From: Candidatus Aenigmatarchaeota archaeon
Lineage (GTDB): Archaea > Aenigmatarchaeota > Aenigmatarchaeia > QMZS01
Reading direction: 5' to 3'
Assembly: GCA_021163805.1 (NCBI GenBank)
Contig: JAGGTL010000005.1
Coordinates: 1 to 12,888, forward strand
DNA: 12,888 nucleotides
Each line of letters opens with the position of its first letter. Position 1 is the stretch's first letter. Shown here in pieces: positions 5,322-11,347 of this stretch. The notes under the pieces are model-generated. The model did not search any database and was not told the DNA's origin. It saw nothing but the letters and a program-made list of their open reading frames with translations. Made by a program: the position numbers and the translations under genes.

Positions 5322-5672
5322 ATGGCTGAAGAAAAAAAAGAGGTACAAAAAGAAGAATCCGAAATTGCAAACTTGCCCTTCCCTCACTCCAGAATAAAAG
5401 ATATCTTAAAAAGCAAATTAAAAGAGGGTTGCTATATCAAAAAGAAAGCCGCAATAGATTTGAATTTATGGCTCGGAAAACTGGCAGAAAAAATTGCATC
5501 TGATGTGAGTAAAACCGAAAAGGCTTACATTTCCTCCGAAGATATTTGCAGAGCAATTGATAAGTTTGATGCCGTTGATAAAATAGAAGGTGAAAAAAAA
5601 AGAATCGCTGCTCATCTGAATGCAATAAAGGAAGATATAAACAGATTATTAGAAGATTTGGAGAGGGTATGA
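5322..5672 (+). CDS. Archaeal histone-fold protein with C-terminal coiled-coil tail
   Basis: 116 residues. Residues about 17-80 align with archaeal histones such as HMfB: LPFPHSRIKDIL matches the LPxxxxxRII opening, EKIASDV matches DIASEA in helix 2, and ISSEDICRAIDKF matches IKAEDIELAVRRF in helix 3. A charged N-terminal tail (1-16) and a helical extension (about 80-116, GEKKRIAAHLNAIKEDINRL with heptad hydrophobics) make it much longer than the 66-70 residues of HMf. Loop 2 is about four residues shorter, and the conserved Arg-Thr DNA-contact pair is replaced (KAY in place of RKT), so nucleosome-like wrapping may be altered. It could be one of the coiled-coil histone variants reported in archaea, or a CBF/NF-Y-like factor. 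No ribosome site; the AT-rich stretch at about 5293-5308 may hold the TATA box. Confidence 0.75.
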   Translation: MAEEKKEVQKEESEIANLPFPHSRIKDILKSKLKEGCYIKKKAAIDLNLWLGKLAEKIASDVSKTEKAYISSEDICRAIDKFDAVDKIEGEKKRIAAHLNAIKEDINRLLEDLERV

Positions 5673-5702
5673 ATAAAAGATTAATAAGATGATAAATTAA
5701 TT

Positions 5703-6470
5703 ATGAATACAGAGATAATCTATCTGGAAGAACCGGAATTGAAAAATCCTATTTTAATTGAAGGGCTTCCGGGAGTTGGCAATGTCGGGAGAATTGCCGT
5801 CTCCTATCTGGCTGAAAAATTAGAGGCGAAAAAATTTGCCGAGATATATTCAGATTCTTTTTTTCCTCTGGCAGTTGTAAGTCCAAAAAATGAAATTCTT
5901 CCTCTCTGCATAGATCTTTATTATTACAAAGGAAAGAAAGATTTAATATTTATTATTGGAAATTCCCAGCCTTCTGATTATAAAGGATACTATGCTTTAT
6001 GCGAAAAAATACTCGAAGTTGGGAACAAATTCAAAGTTAAAGAAATCATAACGACTGGCGGTTTTGGAATAGGCGTTGAAAAACAAAAACCAAGGGTTCT
6101 GGGAGCCCTAACAGATTTGAGTGATTTAAAAAAACTAAAAAAGGTTGGCGTTTATTTTGAAAAAGAGAATCCGATAGGTTCAATTTTTGGAGTTTCCGGA
6201 TTGCTTCTTGCCATGGCAAAAATTAAAAAAATAAAGGGTTATTCTCTGCTTGGCGAGACAATTGGTTTTCCCATCTTGACCGATCCAAAAGCGGCGGAAG
6301 AGGTTTTAAAAGTTTTAATGAAATTAACCTGCGTGAACATTGATTTGAGGGATATGGATAAAAGCGTAAAACAACTGGAACTTTTCCTGAAAAATCTTGA
6401 AGAAAAAACAAAGCAATTATCGCAACAACTTCATAAACCAACAAAAATTTATTCTGAATATATTGGATGA
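5703..6470 (+). CDS. PAC2-family proteasome assembly chaperone-like protein (PbaB type)
   Basis: 255 residues, typical of COG2047/PAC2 (PF09754). Signatures are EGLPGVGNVGRIA (about 20-32), ITTGGFGIG (about 116-124), GVSGLLLAMA (about 163-172) and GETIGFPILTDPKAAEEVL (about 184-202). The C-terminal part (about 215-245) is a charged helix likely to coil. Archaeal PbaA/PbaB relatives assist 20S alpha-ring assembly or bind the core through a C-terminal HbYX motif. Here the chain ends SEYIG, so a canonical HbYX end is missing and proteasome docking is uncertain. The next gene overlaps its stop as ATGA (6467-6470), suggesting co-translation. Confidence 0.87.
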   Translation: MNTEIIYLEEPELKNPILIEGLPGVGNVGRIAVSYLAEKLEAKKFAEIYSDSFFPLAVVSPKNEILPLCIDLYYYKGKKDLIFIIGNSQPSDYKGYYALCEKILEVGNKFKVKEIITTGGFGIGVEKQKPRVLGALTDLSDLKKLKKVGVYFEKENPIGSIFGVSGLLLAMAKIKKIKGYSLLGETIGFPILTDPKAAEEVLKVLMKLTCVNIDLRDMDKSVKQLELFLKNLEEKTKQLSQQLHKPTKIYSEYIG

Positions 6471-7474
6471 ATCAAGAGGACAATCGCTTCAAAAGTGAAT
6501 TACTTATGAAAATAGAATATGTCGCCTTTGATTCTTTCGGCGTCAAATCAAGTTGTATTTTTGTTGAAACAAAGGATGTAAAAATAGTTGTTGATCCTGG
6601 AATTGCCGCCGAAACCAATTCCTTTCCTCTTCCGTTAGAAGACCGACTTGCTCTGGTGGAAAAATACAAAAAAAGAATAGAAGTCGTTTGTTCGAAGGCT
6701 GAGGTAATTACAATATCCCATTACCATTATGATCATTATCAACCAATTAAAAAATGGTATAAAAATAAAATTCTGCTAATCAAAGATTTTAAAAACAAAA
6801 TAAATAAAAGCCAGCAAAACAGAGCAAAGCATTTCCTGCAAAAAATTATTCCCATTGCAAAAGAAATTAAAATTGCTGATAACAATAAATTTGAATTTGG
6901 AAATACGGAAATTAAATTTTCAAGACCTTTATGGCATGGGGTTAAAAATACTCCTCTGGGCCATGTTTTGATGACTGAAGTTTCAACAAAAAAGAAGAAG
7001 ATAATTCATTCTTCAGATATAGATGGTCCTTCTATCAAAAGTTATGCCGATTTAATTATAAAAGAAAAACCAAGTGTGTTAATTCTCGATGGAGCACCAA
7101 CATATTTGCTTGGATATATTCACGCTTATTACAATTTGTGTCTGGCAATTTTGAATTTGAGAAGGATTATCAAAAGCGGAAAAATAAAAAAGATAATTTT
7201 AGATCATCACGCATTAAGGGATTACAGATACAAGGATTTTTATTATCTCGCTTTTGAAGATGCAAAGAGAAATAGAGTAAAATTGCATACTGCAGCTGAA
7301 GAAGTTGGCATTGAACCCCGTGTTTTATCCGGATTAAAAAAATACGGAAAAACAAAGTGGAAAGAATGGGATAAAATAAGAGAAAAAAATCTGAAACAGA
7401 TTCTGGATAACGCAGAAAAAAACGATCTGCTAGAAAGCAAAGATATAGAGATGATCAAGAAAGAAATAATCTAA
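6467..7474 (+). CDS. UPF0282 metallo-beta-lactamase-fold hydrolase
   Basis: 335 residues from the ATG that overlaps the PAC2 stop. An alternative ATG at 6506 (residue 14) has AGTGA upstream and coincides with the family's usual MKI start, so the true protein may be 322 residues. It belongs to the archaeal UPF0282/COG2248 branch. The metal site HYHYDH is at 85-90 (His85, His87, Asp89, His90), with further likely ligands His157, Asp184 (SSDIDG) and His247/248 (LDHHALRD). VDPGIA after the first strands and LILDGAPTY are family-typical. The substrate is unknown; relatives in the superfamily include nucleases and thioesterases. The residues after about 275 are a charged helical tail. It sits 20 nt before rpoK on the same strand. 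Confidence 0.85.
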   Translation: MNQEDNRFKSELLMKIEYVAFDSFGVKSSCIFVETKDVKIVVDPGIAAETNSFPLPLEDRLALVEKYKKRIEVVCSKAEVITISHYHYDHYQPIKKWYKNKILLIKDFKNKINKSQQNRAKHFLQKIIPIAKEIKIADNNKFEFGNTEIKFSRPLWHGVKNTPLGHVLMTEVSTKKKKIIHSSDIDGPSIKSYADLIIKEKPSVLILDGAPTYLLGYIHAYYNLCLAILNLRRIIKSGKIKKIILDHHALRDYRYKDFYYLAFEDAKRNRVKLHTAAEEVGIEPRVLSGLKKYGKTKWKEWDKIREKNLKQILDNAEKNDLLESKDIEMIKKEII

Positions 7475-7494
7475 TTTAAAGTTTTTATATAATA

Positions 7495-7656
7495 ATGGAA
7501 TTGACGAGATTTGAGCTCGCAAGAATAATAGGAGCGAGGGCATTACAATTATCTTATGGAGCTCCCGCTCTGGTAAAAGCAAAGGGAAAACCGATGGAAA
7601 TAGCCGAACTTGAATTAAAAAAAGGCGTGCTTCCAATTGTCGTTGTTAGAGAATAA
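7495..7656 (+). CDS. rpoK: DNA-directed RNA polymerase subunit K (Rpo6, omega/RPB6 homologue)
   Basis: A 53-residue frame. LTRFELARIIGARALQLSYGAP (residues 3-24), with the invariant FELARxxGARALQ block, and ELKKGVLPIVVVRE at the C-terminus identify it firmly. Rpo6 clamps the largest subunit and helps assemble and stabilise RNA polymerase. It has no N-terminal extension. No ribosome site is seen; the gap to the preceding UPF0282 gene is 20 nt. It is often clustered with uS9, uL13, RpoN, enolase and uS2; here it stands apart from all of these. It is convergent with the acetyltransferase gene, with a 20-bp gap. Confidence 0.95.
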   Translation: MELTRFELARIIGARALQLSYGAPALVKAKGKPMEIAELELKKGVLPIVVVRE

Positions 7657-7676
7657 TTCTAAAATTTCTTATCATC

Positions 7677-8210
7677 TCATTTCTTTATATTTGGTGAAGT
7701 TTTTTTAGTTGATTTGGCTAATATATTTCTTTTTTGAAAAAGAATATAATCGCAATAGTTTTCTCCAATTTTTATTCCGTTTTTTATTCTTCCCGTTTCC
7801 TCAAAACCATATTTATTCAACAAATTTATAGAGGGTTTGTTAATTTCAATAACCCAAGCAATTACTTGCTCTGCATCTTTATCCCTAAGATGATCCAATA
7901 GTTTTGAAAGTAAAGCTGAGCCAAGTCCCTTTTTGCGGTATTCTTTCTTGATGCAATAACTAATTTCCCATACGTGGTTCCTCTTTCCCTGTTTTCTTGT
8001 GGCAGAAGAAAAACCTGCAATTTCATTGTTTTTGAGGCAGACAAACATGAGTTTTCCGTTTTTCTTTCTCAGATAAGTTTCAAACAAGTTTTTTTCTTCC
8101 TTTAAAGTTCTTTTCTCGTTTCTTGCAAAATAAATTCCCTCTTCAACGATGGAATTTAGCAACTTATTTAATTCTGGTATATCTTTTTTTTCCAATTCTC
8201 TTATTTCCAT
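7677..8210 (-). CDS. GNAT-family N-acetyltransferase
   Basis: 177 residues. The acetyl-CoA pyrophosphate loop is in YRKKGLGSALL (motif R92-x-x-G-x-G97) after the beta strand ISYCI. Motif B, with the NKPSINLLNKYGFEETGR signature (about 124-141), follows. The pattern (YFARNEKRTLKEE, AGFSSA, GENYCDYILFQK) is closest to phosphinothricin/PseH-like GNATs that acetylate small amines or amino groups, but the substrate cannot be read from sequence. The lysine-rich last 18 residues lie outside the fold. It starts without a ribosome site behind an AT-rich 63-bp gap (8211-8273) after aEF1A. That gap holds a T-rich tract on the minus strand (about 8245-8265) that could terminate the EF1A message. Confidence 0.87.
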   Translation of the reverse strand: MEIRELEKKDIPELNKLLNSIVEEGIYFARNEKRTLKEEKNLFETYLRKKNGKLMFVCLKNNEIAGFSSATRKQGKRNHVWEISYCIKKEYRKKGLGSALLSKLLDHLRDKDAEQVIAWVIEINKPSINLLNKYGFEETGRIKNGIKIGENYCDYILFQKRNILAKSTKKTSPNIKK

Positions 8211-8273
8211 AAAAATATCTAAATAAAGATTCCTTCAAACAAATCTAAAATAAATAAAAAAAGGGAAAATAAA

Positions 8274-9542
8274 CTATTTCTTGGGCACTACATCTATGCA
8301 AACTCCTGCCGCAACGGTCTGACCCATGTCTCTAATTGCGAATCTTGCCAATTGCGGAAAATCGCTCTGTTTCTCAATCACTACTGGTTTTGTTGGTTTG
8401 ACTTTTATTACTGCGGCATCGCCTGTCTTAATGTATTCCGGTTTTTCTTGTACAACTTGACCCGTCTTTGGGTCCATCTTTTTAATTATTTCCGTTATGG
8501 TGCACGTTACCTGTGCCGTATGTATGTGAAAGACTGGAGTATATCCCGGAGCAATGACCGTTGGATGATTTAGAACAATTATCTGTGCGGTAAATTCTTC
8601 TGCAACTGTTGCTGGATTGCTCGGATCGCAAACAACATCGCCCTTTTTAATATCTCCCTTGCCAACTCCTCTTAAATTGAAACCAATATTGTCTCCCGCT
8701 TTTGCTTCTTGTAATGGTTGGTGGTGCATCTCTATTGATTTGATTTCTGCTTTTATTCCCGCTGGCATTATAATCACCGCCTGATTTTGTTTCATAACTC
8801 CCGTTTCTACTCTGCCAACAGGGACAGTTCCTACACCAGTAATTGAATAAACATCCTGAATAGGCAGCCTTAAAGGTTTATCCATAGGTCTGGTTATTGG
8901 CTTTATATCATCCAGAGCTTCAATAAGAGTCTGGCCCGTATACCAGCTCATATTTTCGCTTTTCTTGACTATATTGTCCCCCTTATATGCTGAAATGGGC
9001 AATACTTTAACATCTTCCAGTTTATAACCCACACCGCGCAGAAGGTTCTCTACATCTCCTTTAACTTCTTTATATCGGGATTCATCGTAATTTACTACAT
9101 CCATTTTATTTATGGCAACAATCATTTGACCAATGCCCAATATCTTTGCTAAATAAGCGTGTTCTTTCGTCTGTTCCTGAATTCCCTCTTTTGCTGAAAC
9201 AACCAGAATGGCAATATCTGCCTGTGATGTTCCGACGATCATATTCTTGATGAAATCTCTGTGTCCAGGTGCATCAATTATTGTGTAGTAATATTTCTGT
9301 GTATTAAACTCCTTAAAAGCCAGATCTATCGTAACTCCTCTTTCTCTCTCTTCCTTTAATTTATCCATTACAAATGCAAACTCGAACGTTTCTTTCTTTT
9401 TTTCTTTTGCTTCTTCCTTCAATTTTCTCAATGTCTCTTCTCTTATTGCTCCCGTATCAAAAAGCAGTCTTCCCACTAATGTTGATTTTCCGTGGTCTAT
9501 ATGCCCTATTGTAACTAAATTTACGTGTTCTTTTTCTGCCAT
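8274..9542 (-). CDS. tuf: Translation elongation factor 1-alpha (aEF1A)
   Basis: 422 residues, full length for the archaeal factor. The GTP-binding motifs are all intact: GHIDHGKS (13-20), the switch I/II region with RERGVTIDLA (about 66-75), DAPGH (90-94), NKMD (145-148) and ISAYKGDN (G5). Domain 2 begins around LRLPIQDVYSITGVGTVPVGRV, and domain 3 ends RFAIRDMGQTVAAGVCIDV. It carries aminoacyl-tRNA to the ribosomal A site as a GTP complex. It stands alone here, not in the frequent uS7-EF2-EF1A-uS10 string. No ribosome site precedes the ATG. A GCTTTTATAC box (9607-9598) gives a leader of about 35 nt; a closer AT-rich box near 9560 would make it leaderless. Confidence 0.97.
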   Translation of the reverse strand: MAEKEHVNLVTIGHIDHGKSTLVGRLLFDTGAIREETLRKLKEEAKEKKKETFEFAFVMDKLKEERERGVTIDLAFKEFNTQKYYYTIIDAPGHRDFIKNMIVGTSQADIAILVVSAKEGIQEQTKEHAYLAKILGIGQMIVAINKMDVVNYDESRYKEVKGDVENLLRGVGYKLEDVKVLPISAYKGDNIVKKSENMSWYTGQTLIEALDDIKPITRPMDKPLRLPIQDVYSITGVGTVPVGRVETGVMKQNQAVIIMPAGIKAEIKSIEMHHQPLQEAKAGDNIGFNLRGVGKGDIKKGDVVCDPSNPATVAEEFTAQIIVLNHPTVIAPGYTPVFHIHTAQVTCTITEIIKKMDPKTGQVVQEKPEYIKTGDAAVIKVKPTKPVVIEKQSDFPQLARFAIRDMGQTVAAGVCIDVVPKK

Positions 9543-9597
9543 AAGTAGTATTAATAAAATTTTAAATAGGTATATTTTTAAAAAAAGGGATAGAAAG

Positions 9598-9607
9598 GTA
9601 TAAAAGC
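9598..9607 (-). promoter_or_regulatory. Candidate TATA box of the aEF1A gene
   Basis: The minus strand reads GCTTTTATAC about 60 nt before the ATG at 9542. It lies immediately beyond the decayed ATPase remnant. A second AT-rich candidate near 9560 cannot be excluded. Confidence 0.35.
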
Positions 9608-9664
9608 TATAAGAAAGCGGTAAAATAGGTAATTGAAATCATAAAGATATTCTTTGAGGGTTCT

Positions 9665-9814
9665 TTATTTTTTAAAAATTCCTCTTATTGGCCTTGTTTT
9701 TCCTATTCTTCTTCTTCCGTAAAGTACAACCAAATTAAATCCTTTTTCGGCATATATCTTCTCGAAAAATTCCAGTTCTCTTTCTCTGTTAATAAATTTT
9801 GGTAACCTAATTAT
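9665..9814 (-). pseudogene. Decayed N-terminal fragment of an ATPase_2-type (COG1672-like) gene
   Basis: A 49-codon frame reads LPKFINRERELEFFEK, then VVLYGRRRIGKT, a complete Walker A matching the intact gene 9821-11149. The expected ATG before LPKF appears as ATA (9814-9812). After GKT the sequence departs from the family and stops at 9667-9665. A shift of frame in the A-rich run near 9668-9675 restores KNKEPSKNIF, which lines up with KNKNAFYF of the intact gene, until about 9635. The remaining roughly 380 codons are absent. It lies in the same frame as the intact gene, with no base left over after that gene's stop. This is a relic of a tandem second ATPase gene; function is unlikely. Confidence 0.75.
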
Positions 9815-9820
9815 AATAAT

Positions 9821-11149
9821 TTATTTACCACTATTTATAATTCTCTCCAACCCCCTCAAATCAAAGCAATAAACCTTCTTTCCTTCAAATTTTTTAATCT
9901 TTTTGCTAAAACTCTTTGCAAAGATTGCAAAACTTTCCTTTCTATCTTCATTATTCCATTCAACATATTGAGATTTCTCAATCAACTCTCGGCAAATCTT
10001 TTCAGCATTTACTTTATTTTTCCATTTGCACTCTCCAAACAAAATTTCCTTTGTTTTTTCATTCAAAGATACAAGATCAATTTCTTTGTCTTTATACCAC
10101 CACTTGCCAATTTTTGTGAAAGGGAAAAATTTTGTTTCAATCAGAAATTCCTTGCAAACTTCTTCAAAAACAAGCCCAAGATAAGTGTTGAACTTTTCTT
10201 CAGGAAAAGAAAATGTTCCAAGCTCTATTTCTTCTTTGAAAGGATGAACGAATTTTATCCAAAAGTTGAAATAATTGTCAGCTATTTTAATTATTTTGTT
10301 TTTCCCAAGTATGCTTTTTTCTTTTTTTATAATTTTCATCTTTTTAAGAGTTTTTAAATATTTAGGCAAATTTGTTATATCAATAAATGCTCTTGAAGAT
10401 ATTTTTCCCAAGGTTGTTTCTCCTTCTGCTATGCTTTCTATAATTCTAAAATAAATTTCTGGTTCTCTTAATTCATCTTTTAATAATCTTTCTGCGTCTT
10501 CATACAAAAAACCGAATTTGTTAAAAAATAATTTATTAAGATTTTCATAAAAAGAAAGGTTTTTATTAAATTCTTGAAGATAACCCGAAATGCCACCAAC
10601 ACAAGAAAATACTTTAATCCTATCTTCTAAGGAATAATTCGGCAAAAATTCTTTAAGGAATTTAAATTTAAATTGCTCTAACTTGATTTTCAATTTTATT
10701 CTTCCATATAAAGGTTCTTTGTAAGAAAGTAAAGATTCCATTATGCTTATAAGAGAACCACAAAAAATAATTTTTAGTTTACTGTCCTGAAGAATTTCAT
10801 CTATTATATTTTGAAATAAAGAAGGCACTTCGGGATTTTTTTCAACCCAATAGGAAAACTCATCAAGCACTATAATTATCTCCTCTTTCTTTATATTTTC
10901 AAAAAATTCCTCAAAATTCTTTGCTTCAACATATCTTGAAAATGTTTTGTTGAATTTCTTTAGAAATCTTTCAAATTCAACTTCTATCTTATTTTTCTGG
11001 CATAAAAAATAGAAAGCATTCTTATTCTTTATAAATTCTTTTATTAGCGCAGTTTTTCCTATTCTCCTTCTCCCATAAACAAGAGCTGCAGTTTGCAAAG
11101 ATTTTAATACTTTCAGCTCTTCTTCTCTATCAACAAATTTTAGTATCAT
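9821..11149 (-). CDS. Archaeal ATPase (ATPase_2) with C-terminal DUF234 nuclease-like domain
   Basis: 442 residues, full length for the archaeal ATPase_2/DUF234 group. It opens FVDREEELKVL. Walker A is GRRRIGKT (26-33), Walker B IIIVLDEF (91-98), sensor region FCGSLISIM (about 129-137), with a PLYGR arginine (about 146-150). A winged-helix-like stretch (about 245-290, LGKISSRAFIDITNLPKYLKTLKKM) follows. The C-terminal DUF234 part carries KEIDLV and GECKW, spaced like a PD-(D/E)xK nuclease core. Such STAND/AAA-like ATPases are numerous in archaeal genomes and often lie in variable regions; proposed roles include DNA processing or defence, none established. The start lies within short repeats (11141-11172), with a TATA-like box about 28 nt upstream. 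No ribosome site, so probably leaderless. Confidence 0.87.
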   Translation of the reverse strand: MILKFVDREEELKVLKSLQTAALVYGRRRIGKTALIKEFIKNKNAFYFLCQKNKIEVEFERFLKKFNKTFSRYVEAKNFEEFFENIKKEEIIIVLDEFSYWVEKNPEVPSLFQNIIDEILQDSKLKIIFCGSLISIMESLLSYKEPLYGRIKLKIKLEQFKFKFLKEFLPNYSLEDRIKVFSCVGGISGYLQEFNKNLSFYENLNKLFFNKFGFLYEDAERLLKDELREPEIYFRIIESIAEGETTLGKISSRAFIDITNLPKYLKTLKKMKIIKKEKSILGKNKIIKIADNYFNFWIKFVHPFKEEIELGTFSFPEEKFNTYLGLVFEEVCKEFLIETKFFPFTKIGKWWYKDKEIDLVSLNEKTKEILFGECKWKNKVNAEKICRELIEKSQYVEWNNEDRKESFAIFAKSFSKKIKKFEGKKVYCFDLRGLERIINSGK

Positions 11150-11182
11150 AATACTAAATATTATAATACTAATATATTTAAA
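11141..11182 (-). promoter_or_regulatory. Promoter with operator-like repeats overlapping the ATPase start codon
   Basis: TAGTAT-CATA-ATACTA (11141-11156) is an inverted repeat whose centre contains the ATG. ATAATACTAA occurs at 11148-11157 and again at 11163-11172. A TATA-like TTTAAATAT (minus, 11182-11174) places transcription start within a few nt of the ATG. The repeats would cover the start site and first codons, suiting repressor or autoregulatory binding. Confidence 0.45.
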
Positions 11183-11332
11183 GTGCTGTTTGCAAATCCA
11201 GATTCTGGTTTCAATAAAGGAAAAATAATTTATTATGTTGAAAGAACAATTAGAGATGGTTTATGCAAAGTGAAAAATGAAAAACAGAATTTTATTGAAT
11301 GTCTTTATATTAGAAGAAAACCTTCAGATTAA
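11183..11332 (+). pseudogene. Unidentified 49-codon frame, possible C-terminal remnant
   Basis: A GTG-started frame reading VLFANPDSGFNKGKI... and ending FIECLYIRRKPSD. I do not recognise the family. The composition looks like real protein (mixed hydrophobic/charged, few Asn/Lys runs), but there is no clear start, ribosome site or complete fold, and it begins right where the divergent ATPase promoter ends. It reads best as the 3' remnant of a larger gene whose front was lost when the ATPase segment arrived. A functional small protein is not excluded. A TATA-like TTTATATT inside it (about 11303-11310) could serve the next gene. Confidence 0.35.
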
Positions 11333-11347
11333 TTATTCCGAATTATT

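Noticed and set aside
9543..9664. tRNA or other stable RNA upstream of aEF1A
   Set aside because: No cloverleaf, T-loop GTTCRANNC pattern or GC-rich stems on either strand; the stretch is promoter plus ATPase relic.
9968..10357. 129-codon plus-strand frame opposite the ATPase gene
   Set aside because: It is antisense to a clear ATPase/DUF234 coding region, Phe/Lys-biased by base composition, with no domain.
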